Positions 14,838 to 24,918 of a stretch of DNA of 34,878 nt are shown piece by piece. Numbering within the stretch: position 1 is the stretch's first letter; each line of letters opens with the position of its first letter. Location of the stretch: contig CAISJE010000203.1 in NCBI GenBank assembly GCA_903885635.1, forward strand, positions 1-34,878. Direction: 5' to 3'. The position numbers were made by a program, and so were the translations under genes. The notes below the pieces were generated by a model. It was not told where the DNA came from, ran no database searches, and saw only the letters and a program-made list of their open reading frames with translations. The DNA is from an uncultured bacterium (GTDB taxonomy: Bacteria > Cyanobacteriota > Vampirovibrionia > Gastranaerophilales > Gastranaerophilaceae).

Positions 14838-17800
14838 GTTTTTTGAACCCCCTTATAACTGCATTAATCATAAACTGGTCACGAACCAAATCGGCATAAG
14901 TAAAATGACTATACAACGCATTAATAGATACATTATCATTAAGGTCATAGCTGACGTATGGGGAAAACCCCCAAGTAGGCGTTGTCTGGTCAGGGCTTAT
15001 CGCATTTTGAATACCACCAAAACCCTTTACTCCATATTTCAGGCGCCATTGTTTAATATTTCCTTCAGCCTTTAAATTAAGAGTGGTCGCATTGAAATAA
15101 CTTGGGCTGAAATAACCGCCAAACAATTGTCCGGTATTGCTGTAAATTTTTAGCAGATTATACTGATAAGCTGCGTTATAAGAAATAACGTCAGCAGAAA
15201 AAGTATTTATCCATTTGTTTCGGGGGTTATTATATAAAAGCCTTCCTGCGCCGACTAAACCTTCAAAGTATTGGTTTGTATTCAAATTTTGTGCAGTAAC
15301 CACACCATAAGCTCCGACTGCGTACGCATAAAACTGATGTGGTAATTTTCTTTGAATATCAACATAAAATTTGTTATCCGCGGCACGCCCCGTAAAAACT
15401 CCATTAACCGGTCCGCCTACGGCAGAAAGATAAGATTGTTCAAGATTTATTCTTTTTACCCCGAGTTTTAAATTCAATTTATCGCTAAAATAATGCTTTA
15501 TCCAACTATCTGTAACAAGCATTGCACCGTCGCCGAATTCAAACGCCCTAACACCCAAGTCCGCACGATACTCCCATTTTTTGTTCGGACGTGACTGTAC
15601 GCCACCTTTAAATTCGTTCATGACGTTGTTTAACTGCCGTACACCTCCGGAACTGTAAACTATGACATTGTATTCCATAAACACATTTCTATTATCCTCA
15701 ATATTTTTTGCAACATTTATTCCGAATTTGTGATAATCCAACTTGAACTCATCAGCCAACTGTTGAAAGAAAAATGAATAAGTAGGAGTTATTGTAATCG
15801 CTTCATCTCGCCTGATTTTATATTTTAAAGCTTCGGCATCTTTTGTAGCCACACCGTTTAGGGCTTTTTTGGAATCTGACCACATGTGCATATCATAATA
15901 AGCCTGAGCTTTTATCAATTTAGTTTCGTCATCAGGCTCTATTTTGTCGATAACATTCAAGGCAGTCATCTTTTCATCATTCGCGATAAAAGAATGAACA
16001 ACCGCCATTTGTGCAGGCTTGTAATTAGGGTTTTCTTTTAACACAGAACCAAAAATTTCTCTCGATTTATCAAAATTCTTTTTATCTATTTCCAAATATC
16101 CTAATCCGACTTTAGCTTGCAAATTTTCAGGGTCGTTTACCAAAATATTGTTATAAATCTTTGTCGGAGTATTTATATAGCCCAACATTCTGTAAGATTC
16201 TGCGAGTTTATTCTGCATAACCAAATCTTGAGGGTCTAAACTAACGGCGTTTCTGTAATTACTCGCCGCAGTGTAATAATCTTTGTCGGTCATAGCAATA
16301 TCGCCCATAACCATATAACCTGCTTTTGTATTTTCCAGATGATTATTTTTAATCACCCAATACGCCTGCCTGATTTTTTGTTGTGCCAAAAGAGAATTCA
16401 AATAAGCCTCTACAACCTCCAAAACATTAGGAGTTGCTTCATAAAGGGGCTTAATTATTCTTTCGGCGTTAATAAAATCCTGATTTGCCATATAAAAATT
16501 CGAAAGTGTAAAATAATATTCAGGTTCCGGATAATTCGCAATCAGACTTTCATAAGACTTTATAGCGTTTGAAAAATCCTTGTTAATAGAATATAAATCG
16601 CCCTTCTTTTTCAACAATTCTTCCGAATTCGGTTCAAATTCAAGCAATTTATCCGTATAAACAATTGCCTTATCCCAATTTTTTTGAGCCATGGAATATT
16701 CAAGTGCAGGCTTCAATAAATCCTTATCTTTTGGGCTTTTTTGGATTAGATTGTCGATAATTTCCGATGCCTTGGCGTAATTTTCTGTTTTTGAGTATAA
16801 AAATGCAAGAAACTTATCATCTTCTTGCGAAAGCGGATTTATTTTTTGGGTCTTCTCAAGAAAAGTTATCGCATTTTTGTAATTGTTTTGAGCAAAAAAA
16901 ATGTCAACTTGATGTCTTAAAAGTTTTATATTTTGAGGTTGACTTTTAAGCATTTTATTTAAATAAGGTTGAGCTTTTGGATAATTTTTAGCCTCAAGAG
17001 CTTCGTAAAAAAGCTTTTCCTGTAATTTAAATCCACTAAGCGGCTTTGGAACATATTTGACAGTTTCTTGTGCAGGTCCCTGCGTTTTACCATGTAAAAC
17101 AGATATATCATAAGCCTTACTCTTTTTGACATGCTCACTTGTATCCCCCAACCCGATTAGGCGATTATAGACTGAAAGGGCCTTATCATAATGCCCGTAT
17201 TTTTCATGAAGCCCAGCCAAGCGATATAATATTCCCATATTTTTTGGGTTTTGAGCCGATAATTTTTTTATATATTTTTCTTGCAGAGAATAATCATTAT
17301 ATTTTTCGCCTAGGGATAAAATTTTATTGACAGACTCAGAGTCTTTCGGGTAAAGATCTGAAAATCTAATATAATATCCAATGGCATTTTTCCCCCCGCC
17401 TGTTTTTTCGCTCGCAACAATACAGGTTTTAATTGTGTCTTTACCTATCGATACTTTGGAAATTTTGTCACAGGTTTTTTTTACATTTCCCCAATCCTCT
17501 TTGTACGAATAATGATAAATCAACGCCGTATTTAATTGATTAAGTTGGATTTGATTAAATCGTTTATTTTCGGTTAAATTGTACAATTTTTCATTAGATA
17601 ATTTTCCATTTTTTATTGAACTCAAATCTTTTCTAAATAAATACTGTTTATTTTTGGTTAGAATATATAATTTGTCATATAATTTTTCTGCCTTATCAAA
17701 ATACTGTTGACGTTCACAAAATTTTGCATAAGCTTCGACTACATTTTTATCTTTACCATAATAATACATAGCTTTTTCATATAAATGAAAAGCCGAATCA

Positions 17801-17937
17801 TGATTGTTCCTTTTTTCAGCGTTTAGTGCTTCTTGCAAAAAATTTTGTTTATAATCTTTTTTTTGAAGAAAAAAGGCTTCTGCAGGACTTTGTATAAAAA
17901 ACAGACAAATTAAAATTAATATAAAAACCCTTTGCAT
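14824..17937 (-). CDS. bcsC: BcsC-like TPR and outer-membrane beta-barrel protein
   Basis: The 1037-aa protein has a signal peptide (residues 1-22, ending AEAF). TPR repeats follow from about 30 to 700 (for example DSAFHLYEKAMYYYG, YDKALSVYNRLIGLG, SNAIKSYESLIANYP). The C-terminal region (about 740-1037) of alternating amphipathic strands is of the BcsC type, including GQLFGGYFSPSYFN. It would form a periplasmic TPR scaffold and an outer-membrane pore for glucan export, implying a Gram-negative-type envelope. It is first in the bcs operon, with CGGAGT before the start. Many TPRs are degenerate. PgaA-like export porins are the main alternative, but the GH8/BcsA context favours BcsC. Confidence 0.88.
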   Translation of the reverse strand: MQRVFILILICLFFIQSPAEAFFLQKKDYKQNFLQEALNAEKRNNHDSAFHLYEKAMYYYGKDKNVVEAYAKFCERQQYFDKAEKLYDKLYILTKNKQYLFRKDLSSIKNGKLSNEKLYNLTENKRFNQIQLNQLNTALIYHYSYKEDWGNVKKTCDKISKVSIGKDTIKTCIVASEKTGGGKNAIGYYIRFSDLYPKDSESVNKILSLGEKYNDYSLQEKYIKKLSAQNPKNMGILYRLAGLHEKYGHYDKALSVYNRLIGLGDTSEHVKKSKAYDISVLHGKTQGPAQETVKYVPKPLSGFKLQEKLFYEALEAKNYPKAQPYLNKMLKSQPQNIKLLRHQVDIFFAQNNYKNAITFLEKTQKINPLSQEDDKFLAFLYSKTENYAKASEIIDNLIQKSPKDKDLLKPALEYSMAQKNWDKAIVYTDKLLEFEPNSEELLKKKGDLYSINKDFSNAIKSYESLIANYPEPEYYFTLSNFYMANQDFINAERIIKPLYEATPNVLEVVEAYLNSLLAQQKIRQAYWVIKNNHLENTKAGYMVMGDIAMTDKDYYTAASNYRNAVSLDPQDLVMQNKLAESYRMLGYINTPTKIYNNILVNDPENLQAKVGLGYLEIDKKNFDKSREIFGSVLKENPNYKPAQMAVVHSFIANDEKMTALNVIDKIEPDDETKLIKAQAYYDMHMWSDSKKALNGVATKDAEALKYKIRRDEAITITPTYSFFFQQLADEFKLDYHKFGINVAKNIEDNRNVFMEYNVIVYSSGGVRQLNNVMNEFKGGVQSRPNKKWEYRADLGVRAFEFGDGAMLVTDSWIKHYFSDKLNLKLGVKRINLEQSYLSAVGGPVNGVFTGRAADNKFYVDIQRKLPHQFYAYAVGAYGVVTAQNLNTNQYFEGLVGAGRLLYNNPRNKWINTFSADVISYNAAYQYNLLKIYSNTGQLFGGYFSPSYFNATTLNLKAEGNIKQWRLKYGVKGFGGIQNAISPDQTTPTWGFSPYVSYDLNDNVSINALYSHFTYADLVRDQFMINAVIRGFKKHAKN

Positions 17938-18427
17938 TGTTACTCCGATACATGCTTGAAATAGTATTTCACTCCATATTAAACCTTAAAAAACAGTTAA
18001 TCTATTCAACAGTTGCATATAATTTTTACTAAAATTTGAAAAACTAAAAAAAGCTTTCTCTTGGGATATCAGTGCATTTTGAGCATATTTAACTCATTTC
18101 CATTACAATTACTTAACAAACATGAAATATTTGAGCAATTTTCTCCTACAAAAAAACTTTATATAAGGGTAAGGGAATTTAAAAAAGGGTTTATAACTTT
18201 AGGGTTGTAAAAAAAATAAAGATACAAATCAAACAAGAAAATACGTTCAATATTTTAAAACGAACGATTTTTAAAACAGTTTATACTCTCTCTCTCTTAA
18301 TATCCTCGTGTTTATTTAATGTTTGCTCCATCCGAGCAAACTTTTTTTTGTTAAAAATTGTTGCCACTTTGGGACATGGGGGGCAATATTGTTTTTCATC
18401 GCCTTTTAAATAATTAGGAGAATTGTT
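17938..18427. other. 490-bp AT-rich intergenic region between divergent bcs operon and an unknown gene
   Basis: No gene is seen. The left part should hold the bcsC promoter on the minus strand, but I cannot name convincing -35/-10 elements. The right part has a small CGTTC/GAACG dyad (18244-18266), a CT-dinucleotide run (18286-18297), a strong plus-strand terminator (18321-18349) and a weaker TTGCC/GGCAA hairpin (18361-18386) before the SD of the next gene. Confidence 0.6.
18321..18349 (+). terminator. Strong terminator with no upstream gene (attenuator or small RNA end)
   Basis: GTTTGCTC (18321-18328) pairs perfectly with GAGCAAAC (18334-18341) and is followed by eight T. The nearest upstream coding sequence on the plus strand ends at 11537. 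It therefore must end a short untranslated RNA or act as a leader attenuator about 80 nt before the gene at 18428. A TATACT at 18282-18287 could serve as -10. Confidence 0.75.
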
Positions 18428-19015
18428 ATGAATATAAATCCTTTGAGTAATACAAATATAAACCAACAAAATTACAATGCTCGTAAAGACCCTAATTTTA
18501 CGAGCGTTATACCGATTAAGGTTTGTATCCTTGAGGAGCAAATTGTAAATGGTGAAAAAATTATAAAGGCTGAACCAATTACAGACAGTCGACACATTCG
18601 TAAAGTTATCAGGATTTTTATAAATATGGCGACTAAGCCTTCAAAAAAGGATACAAATGCAAATGAAGTCAGTCAGTTTTTTTTAAATAATGATTTTCAG
18701 TTCAACAACGATAGTGGAATAAAAAGAGTTATTTTCCAATCTATTTCTTATTTATTTACAGGTCCCCATGCAATAATATTAAGCGAACTGGGAAAACAAA
18801 TAGGCCGTGCAAGAAGAAACCCCGAAATGAATGAAAAAGCTGCTAAAGCTGCTTATTACAATCATATAAAACAATTTATTGCTAATGGAAATGGTTTAAA
18901 ATATAAAGGTAAAGACATCGGTCTACACATTAATTTAAGGGAAAAGCCTAAACTTGTTAATGGAAAAGAATTTAAATTCGAAATCGCCAACATTACTCAT
19001 CATTCTTTCGATTGA
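18428..19015 (+). CDS. Lineage-type hypothetical protein with NFTS N-terminal motif
   Basis: The 195-aa protein has a polar Asn-rich N-terminus (residues 1-20), then DPNFTSVIPIKVCILEEQIVNGEKII, then helical segments with many Lys/Asn and no membrane helix or signal peptide. It shares the N-F-x-S/G start with other unknowns in this window. The SD AGGAG is 8 nt before the ATG. The upstream leader carries a strong terminator, so expression may be attenuated. I do not recognise a function. Confidence 0.8.
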   Translation: MNINPLSNTNINQQNYNARKDPNFTSVIPIKVCILEEQIVNGEKIIKAEPITDSRHIRKVIRIFINMATKPSKKDTNANEVSQFFLNNDFQFNNDSGIKRVIFQSISYLFTGPHAIILSELGKQIGRARRNPEMNEKAAKAAYYNHIKQFIANGNGLKYKGKDIGLHINLREKPKLVNGKEFKFEIANITHHSFD

Positions 19016-19048
19016 GGTTCAAATCCGTAAAAAATATTAATAAAGCGT

Positions 19049-19076
19049 TTGATTTTGCTTTATTTTGATTTACAAT
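19049..19076 (+). promoter_or_regulatory. Promoter of the COG2509-type flavoprotein gene
   Basis: TTGATT (19049-19054), a 16-bp spacer and TACAAT (19071-19076), 28 bp upstream of the start codon. Confidence 0.6.
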
Positions 19077-19104
19077 AGACTTGTTGAGGTCATTGGAGAA
19101 TTGA

Positions 19105-20478
19105 ATGTATAATGTTGCGATAATAGGTGCAGGTCCTGCCGGGATTTTTACCGCATTGGAGATAATGAAATTAAAACCTGATTGGAAAGTCGTTTTAGTT
19201 GAAAAAGGTAAAAAAATAGAAAAAAGAAAATGCTTTTTGAGAGAAGGATACAAATCTTGTCCGGGTTGTAAAAAATGCGGGCTTTTATGCGGATGGGGCG
19301 GTGCAGGAGCCTTTTCTGACGGCAAATTAACCCTAACACCTGATGTAGGCGGGAATTTACTTGATTACATGCCAAGAAAAGATGTTGAAAAATTAATCGA
19401 TTATACTGACAAAATTTATTTGGATTTTGGGGCAACCGACATTGTTTACGGAAAGGATAAAGAAGATTATGCTAAATTAGCTCATAAGGCTACTTTGGCT
19501 GAATTAAAGCTGGTTCATTCTCCTGTAAGGCACATGGGAACTGAAAGAAGTCTTAATGTTCTGAAAAACATGCAGGATTTTTTAAGTGAAAAAATTACAA
19601 TATTATACGATGATGCAGTAGATAAATTAATCGTTGAGAATGAGCAGGCAAAAGGATTTACCACAAAAAGCGGACAAAAAATAACCGCAGAATACATAAT
19701 TATCGCACCCGGCAGAGAAGGTGCAGACTGGCTTACTTCCGAGTTTGCAGAAAATAAAATAGGGATGGTCAACAATGCGGTGGATATAGGGGTTCGGGTT
19801 GAACTTCCTGCACCTGTGTTTGAGCCGATAACAGAAAAACTCTACGAATCAAAATTGATTTATAATTCGCCGACTTTCGGAGATGAAGTGAGAACTTTTT
19901 GTATGAATCCTTACGGTGAAGTTGTAAGCGAAAATTATAACGGTATTTTAACGGTAAACGGACACAGTTACGCCACAAGACAAACTGCAAACACTAACTT
20001 TGCACTCCTTGTTTCAGAAAAATTTACTGAGCCGTTTAAAGAGCCTATCGCTTACGGTCAGCATGTTGCAAGATTGGCAAATATGCTTGCGGGCGGAGTT
20101 TTGGTTCAAAGATTCGGTGATTTGCTTGACGGACGCCGCTCTACGGTTGATAGAATTAATTCAAGCACAATAACTCCAACATTAACTTCTGCAACACCGG
20201 GAGATTTGAGCTTGGTCTTACCTTACAGACAATTGTTGAGCATTATCGAAATGCTTTATGCCTTGGATAAACTCGCACCGGGGACAGCTTCTCGCTACAC
20301 TTTGCTTTATGGTGTAGAGGTTAAATTTTATTCTGCAAGAGTTAAATTAACGGATGAACTGGAAACAGAAGGGGTTAAAAATCTTTTCACAATCGGAGAC
20401 GGTGCAGGCGTAACAAGAGGTTTAATCCAAGCCTCCGCATCAGGAGTTCATGTCGCAAGAATTATTTGTGCTCGATAA
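19105..20478 (+). CDS. FAD-dependent dehydrogenase/oxidoreductase (COG2509-like)
   Basis: The 457-aa flavoprotein has a Rossmann FAD-binding start (VAIIGAGPAGIFTALEI, GxGxxG at 8-13). It also has a Cys-rich segment (Cys43, 52, 55, 58, 62), then GWGGAGAFSDGKL, and ends with FTIGDGAGVTRGLIQASASG, the second FAD/flavin motif. These blocks match the uncharacterised family of NAD(P)/FAD dehydrogenases annotated as COG2509. The substrate is unknown, and the Cys cluster might be redox-active or bind metal. GGAG lies 8 nt before the ATG, with its own promoter. It stands alone and converges on gyrA. Confidence 0.88.
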   Translation: MYNVAIIGAGPAGIFTALEIMKLKPDWKVVLVEKGKKIEKRKCFLREGYKSCPGCKKCGLLCGWGGAGAFSDGKLTLTPDVGGNLLDYMPRKDVEKLIDYTDKIYLDFGATDIVYGKDKEDYAKLAHKATLAELKLVHSPVRHMGTERSLNVLKNMQDFLSEKITILYDDAVDKLIVENEQAKGFTTKSGQKITAEYIIIAPGREGADWLTSEFAENKIGMVNNAVDIGVRVELPAPVFEPITEKLYESKLIYNSPTFGDEVRTFCMNPYGEVVSENYNGILTVNGHSYATRQTANTNFALLVSEKFTEPFKEPIAYGQHVARLANMLAGGVLVQRFGDLLDGRRSTVDRINSSTITPTLTSATPGDLSLVLPYRQLLSIIEMLYALDKLAPGTASRYTLLYGVEVKFYSARVKLTDELETEGVKNLFTIGDGAGVTRGLIQASASGVHVARIICAR

Positions 20479-20543
20479 GCTTGTAAAGGGTTTAAAATAG
20501 GTTTGCCAACCCAACAACAGCCAATCGGTTATGCTTTGATTGC

Positions 20544-20607
20544 AACTCGGTATCAAAACACGGTCGCATAGGCTTTCGATTTTCCATAGTACGAGTTCAG
20601 CATGACG
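20544..20607. repeat. Intergenic palindromic repeat (CGTCATGCTGAACTC type)
   Basis: AACTCGGTA (20544-20552) pairs with TACGAGTT (20590-20597) with one bulge. On the minus strand the outer end reads CGTCATGCTGAACTCG (20592-20607), a word resembling widespread bacterial intergenic repeats. It lies between the convergent flavoprotein gene and gyrA. Confidence 0.45.
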
Positions 20608-20640
20608 TATATCTTGTATTTTGAACGCAAGTTTATAGCA

Positions 20641-20670
20641 TAAAAAAAAGCGGGAACAGACTTTCCCGCT
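20641..20670 (-). terminator. Rho-independent terminator of gyrA
   Basis: On the minus strand AGCGGGAA pairs with TTCCCGCT (20649-20656 with 20663-20670) around a 6-nt loop and runs into seven T. It lies 20 bp after the gyrA stop. Confidence 0.92.
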
Positions 20671-20689
20671 ACATAAAAGTTTTAAAATT

Positions 20690-23242
20690 TTATTCGTTGT
20701 TGTCGTCTAGCAAGCTTGTTTGCTCTGTAACGACTTCAGACTCTGAATTATCTGCTAATCTTTTGATATCTAATTCAGGTTCGTCATCAGGGTTGATAAT
20801 TTTGTTTACAGACATTACCAAATCGTTTCCGACGAGATTTTGTGCCTTAACACCTGTTGCAGGTCTGCCTTGTCTGGAAATATCGCCCGCTTTTATTCTC
20901 GTAACAATACCGTTTGCCGTCACCAACATAATTTCGTCTTTTTCTTCAACAATAGTCAACGCAACCAACCTTGAAGCAGAAGATTTAAACTTAGTTGCAA
21001 TCAAACCTATTCCGCCACGGTTTTGTGCCCTGAATTCTGATAATTTAGAACGTTTGCCGAACCCGTCAGAAGTTACCACGAGTAAATCCGCATCGTAATC
21101 TCTAGGTACAATATCGCAGCCGATAATCATATCGCCTGAACGCAATTTCATTGAGTTAACACCTCTTGCACTTCTGCCCAAAGGTCGCAAGTCCGAAACG
21201 CCGAATCTAATCGCCATACCGCAGCTTGTTCCGATAATAATTTCGTCCTTAGTGTTAGCCAGCTTAACCCAGTTAAGTCCATCACCGTCTTCTAATCCAA
21301 TCGCGATAATTCCGTTTCTTCTTATATTAGAGAAGTTATCAAGCCCTATTCTTTTAATATAGCCGCCTTTTGTAAGCATAATCAAATTCATGTCGGCAGA
21401 AAAACTGCTCACAGGAACAACTGCCGTAATTTTTTCATCCTGCTCAATAGGAAGAACGTTCACAATCGGTAAACCTTTTGCCTGTCTTTGCCCCTCAGGG
21501 AAGTCATAAACGTTTAAGCTGTAAACAGTACCTTTTGAACTAAAGAACAACACCTTATCATGCATCATTGCAGTGAAGAAGTGTTGAATATCATCGTCTT
21601 CTCTGGTCTTAATTCCTGACTTACCTCTTGTAGCCCTATTTTGGCGTTCAAAAGTGTCAAGAGAAATTCGTTTTAAGTACCCTTGGTGAGTTATAAACAC
21701 AGCCATAGGAGTATTCGGCGTCAAGTCTTCAATGCTCATTTCGCCCTGATCAGGAAGAATTTGTGTTCTTCTTTCGTCTCCGTATTTTTCTTTATCCGCA
21801 AGCATTTCTTCTTTGATAATAGTTAAAACTTTCTGTCTGTCCGCCAAAATACTTTCATATTCCTTAATTTTGTTCAATAATTCTTCGTATTCAGCTTTGA
21901 TTTTATCCTGTTCAAGTCCTGTCAAACGTCTCAATTGCATTTCAAGAATTGCATTGGCTTGGTCGATATCAAGCCCGAATTTTGACATCAAGCCCAAACG
22001 AGCCTCTTCTGTGGTTTTTGATTTTTTAATTAATTCAATAACTGCATCCAAAGACCCAAGCGCAATGAGTAAACCCGATAAAATATGGGCACGCATTTTT
22101 GCTTTTTTAAGGAAGTAAATTGTTCTTCTTGTGATTATTTCGACTCTATGTTCAACAAATTCGCTCAAAACTTCGTATAAATTCATCAAACGTGGCTGTA
22201 AGCCGACAAGCGCAATCATATTGACCCCGAATGAAGTTGCAAGTTGAGTTTGTTTAAACAAATTATTTTTAACGACCTCTGGTTTCGCATCACGTTTCAA
22301 TTCAATAACCACGCGCATACCGTCACGGTCGGATTCGTCTCTCAAATCAGAAATCCCGACTAATTTTTGGTCTTTTACCAAATCGGCTATTTTTTCAATA
22401 AGCATGGCTTTGTTGACCTGATAAGGTAATTCTGTAATGATTATCGCCGTTCTGGTCATACGTCCTGCCCCGCCTGCAAGTTCTTCAAAGCTTGCAACCG
22501 CAGACATTTTTATTGAACCACGACCAGTTGCGTAGGCTTGTTTAATTTCAGCAAGTCCAATAATTCTCGCTGCAGTTGGAAAATCAGGTCCTTTTATATG
22601 TTCCATTAATCCTTCAAGCGTAATGTCGGGGTTATCAATCATAGCGATTGTACCGTCAACGACTTCGCATAAATTGTGCGGAGGAATATTCGTTGCCATC
22701 CCGACGGCAATCCCTGAAACGCCGTTCAATAAAAGCATAGGAAGTCTTACCGGTAAAACGGAAGGTTCTTCAAGCGAACCGTCAAAGTTTGGAGTGAATT
22801 TTACTGTCTCGCAATCGATATCGGCAAGCATGGAAGTCGTAATTTTGTGCATTCTTGCTTCAGTATAACGCATTGCGGCTGCGGAATCACCGTCAACAGA
22901 CCCGAAGTTCCCATGCCCGTCGATTGTTTGATATCTTGTTGAAAAATCTTGAGCCATGCGGACAAGGGATTCGTAAACCGCTGTATCGCCGTGAGGATGG
23001 TACTTACCAAGAACTTCCCCGACTATACGGGCTGATTTCTTAAACGGTTTGTCAGGAGTCATCCCAAGCTCATTCATAGCGAATAGAATTCTTCTGTGAA
23101 CAGGCTTTAAGCCGTCTCTAACATCAGGAAGCGCACGACCTACAATAACGCTCATTGCGTAATCGATGTAAGAACGTTTCATTTCTTCCCTGATATTTAT
23201 CGGAACAATTTTACCATCACTGAATATATTTTGCTGACTCAA
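20690..23242 (-). CDS. gyrA: DNA gyrase subunit A
   Basis: This is the breakage-reunion subunit of gyrase, which introduces negative supercoils. I choose a TTG start at 23242 ([24 protein letters not shown] 8 nt upstream), giving 850 aa; a TTG at 23257 is possible. The active-site Tyr126 lies in [10 protein letters not shown]. The quinolone region reads [17 protein letters not shown], with Thr87 and Glu91 at the Ser83/Asp87 positions of E. coli; both residues occur in susceptible species. The C-terminal beta-pinwheel begins with [15 protein letters not shown] in place of a canonical QRRGGKG box, a form I associate with cyanobacterial GyrA. It is a single-gene unit with its own promoter and terminator. 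Confidence 0.96.
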   Translation of the reverse strand: MSQQNIFSDGKIVPINIREEMKRSYIDYAMSVIVGRALPDVRDGLKPVHRRILFAMNELGMTPDKPFKKSARIVGEVLGKYHPHGDTAVYESLVRMAQDFSTRYQTIDGHGNFGSVDGDSAAAMRYTEARMHKITTSMLADIDCETVKFTPNFDGSLEEPSVLPVRLPMLLLNGVSGIAVGMATNIPPHNLCEVVDGTIAMIDNPDITLEGLMEHIKGPDFPTAARIIGLAEIKQAYATGRGSIKMSAVASFEELAGGAGRMTRTAIIITELPYQVNKAMLIEKIADLVKDQKLVGISDLRDESDRDGMRVVIELKRDAKPEVVKNNLFKQTQLATSFGVNMIALVGLQPRLMNLYEVLSEFVEHRVEIITRRTIYFLKKAKMRAHILSGLLIALGSLDAVIELIKKSKTTEEARLGLMSKFGLDIDQANAILEMQLRRLTGLEQDKIKAEYEELLNKIKEYESILADRQKVLTIIKEEMLADKEKYGDERRTQILPDQGEMSIEDLTPNTPMAVFITHQGYLKRISLDTFERQNRATRGKSGIKTREDDDIQHFFTAMMHDKVLFFSSKGTVYSLNVYDFPEGQRQAKGLPIVNVLPIEQDEKITAVVPVSSFSADMNLIMLTKGGYIKRIGLDNFSNIRRNGIIAIGLEDGDGLNWVKLANTKDEIIIGTSCGMAIRFGVSDLRPLGRSARGVNSMKLRSGDMIIGCDIVPRDYDADLLVVTSDGFGKRSKLSEFRAQNRGGIGLIATKFKSSASRLVALTIVEEKDEIMLVTANGIVTRIKAGDISRQGRPATGVKAQNLVGNDLVMSVNKIINPDDEPELDIKRLADNSESEVVTEQTSLLDDNNE

Positions 23243-23270
23243 TTTTAATACCCCCAATTTCTATAATATT

Positions 23271-23298
23271 ATTGTATCATAAGCATATGTGATTGCAA
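23271..23298 (-). promoter_or_regulatory. gyrA promoter
   Basis: On the minus strand TTGCAA (23293-23298), a 16-bp spacer and TACAAT (23271-23276), 28 bp upstream of the TTG start. Confidence 0.65.
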
Positions 23299-23463
23299 CT
23301 CAAGATATGAGGAAGCTTTTTGATTTCAAATTGTAACAGTTTCTTAAAAAATACCATAAAAACAACAAAAAATGTAAATTTTTATTTTCAGTTGTTTTAT
23401 GATAGATATAGGTGTGTTTGCATTTTAGTGAATAGTTAAATTTATCAAATGGGTAGTGTATTT

Positions 23464-24918
23464 ATGAGTCGAATTGAATCCATAAAAAATTATAGTCCAA
23501 AAAATTTGAATTTTGCGTCAAAACAAAGTTTTACGAGTAGTGCTATTAGTTCTGAAACAATCAATAAAATTGCTAAAGAAATAGCCCCGGGCGTTGAAAC
23601 AACCATAAATAAAAGTATGCCTATTATTAGTCGAATTTCTGCTCTATTAGCCAAGCATGACGGAGAATTACAAAACCAAGTAATAAATATGGCGTTTACA
23701 ACAACACTGGCTCCCGCTTTTATCGCTTGGAACCCGATTTCAAAACAAGACGAAAAAACAAAAAAATATACAGCTGCACGTCAACCTATTTCTGCCATAA
23801 TCGCTATACTCGGAGGCTATCCGATAACTACGGCGATTAATTCTTATATGAATAAAATGGGCTCTGTGGGGTATCATGAATCTATCGACCTTCGAATGAA
23901 GCCTAATTCCAGTTATTTAAAATCTCTGTATAAGAAACATAAGGGAATGATGTACGGGAAACAATATAATTTAAAGGACTTTATAGAAGCAAAACAAACA
24001 GAAAGAACAAATTTATTCACAAGCTTGATAAGTGAACATCCTAATAATATTAAAATAGATGAAAGCACAAGTGCTATTTCGGTTCTTAAAAATGGTAAAC
24101 ATGTTGAGTTGGGTAGAAATATTTCGAATTTGGGTACACAGGCGGAATTAGACAGGTATCTTCAAAAACATAATTTATATAATGTTAAATTCAGTGATTT
24201 TATGAGAGATGAATTCAAATTTGAATTCTTTAGTGATGGTGGAATTAAACCGCATACGATTAACAAAAAGCTTGGAAGTGTTAAAACTATAGATTTCTTA
24301 AGACAATTAGGGATAGTTACAAAAAAAGATTTTAGCGAATCTGATTTACATGAATTTATATCAAGAGCTCGTCAAAATGCTAAAGCAGTAGATGTAATTG
24401 AACATGCTCATAAATCTGGTGCACTTCAACCAAGAGGTGCTGCAGAACTTGCTGAAGAAATAAGCAAGACCGCTACCAGAGTTGTTCAAACGGTCGTTGG
24501 TGAAAATGTGGCTAAAACCGAAGCACATACTTTAGGGCAGTTTTTCGAAAGATTTGATTACCATGGAGCAAAATTACAAGAGCTGATGGATAGTAGCATG
24601 GTTACAGTCCTTAACGAAATGAAGGAATATTTTCAAGAGTCAGGAATGAAGAAATTTAATGCCAACTCCACAATCCAAGATTTTGCCAAAAATATAATGC
24701 ACAATAGAATTGCAAAAACCGAATCTTACTTCAAAGGGTTCAAACTTTTTGCAGGTATCGGGTTTAACTTATTCACAACGGCAATTACCTGTACCGCACT
24801 AAACTGGGCATATCCGAGAATAATCGAAAGATTTTTCCCTAGTTTAGTAAAAGATGATATTCCGAATGATAAATCCAAAACTCAACAGTCTGAAATTAAA
24901 AAAGGAGGGAATAAATAA
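23464..24918 (+). CDS. Lineage-type membrane-associated hypothetical protein
   Basis: The 484-aa protein begins with a polar N-terminus containing SPKNLNFASKQSFTSS. Hydrophobic segments occur near residues 75-90 (AFTTTLAPAFIAW), 105-125 (ISAIIAILGGYPITTAI) and 430-460 (LFAGIGFNLFTTAITCTALNWAYP). A long, mostly helical hydrophilic domain separates them. I do not recognise a family. An ATG at 23449 is in frame; 23464 (MSRIESIKN) is preferred because its start resembles related proteins, but no strong SD supports either. Its stop overlaps the ATG of the next gene by one base (TAATG), so the two are translationally coupled and probably work together. Confidence 0.8.
   Translation: MSRIESIKNYSPKNLNFASKQSFTSSAISSETINKIAKEIAPGVETTINKSMPIISRISALLAKHDGELQNQVINMAFTTTLAPAFIAWNPISKQDEKTKKYTAARQPISAIIAILGGYPITTAINSYMNKMGSVGYHESIDLRMKPNSSYLKSLYKKHKGMMYGKQYNLKDFIEAKQTERTNLFTSLISEHPNNIKIDESTSAISVLKNGKHVELGRNISNLGTQAELDRYLQKHNLYNVKFSDFMRDEFKFEFFSDGGIKPHTINKKLGSVKTIDFLRQLGIVTKKDFSESDLHEFISRARQNAKAVDVIEHAHKSGALQPRGAAELAEEISKTATRVVQTVVGENVAKTEAHTLGQFFERFDYHGAKLQELMDSSMVTVLNEMKEYFQESGMKKFNANSTIQDFAKNIMHNRIAKTESYFKGFKLFAGIGFNLFTTAITCTALNWAYPRIIERFFPSLVKDDIPNDKSKTQQSEIKKGGNK

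Noticed and set aside
20479-20640. tRNA-like region between the flavoprotein gene and gyrA
   Set aside because: No acceptor stem, T-loop or anticodon arrangement could be built; the pairing present is a single bulged hairpin.
22970-23005. Possible quinolone-resistance allele in GyrA (Thr87, Glu91)
   Set aside because: Thr and Glu at these positions occur in wild-type susceptible gyrases and keep the drug-bridging chemistry, so no resistance can be claimed.
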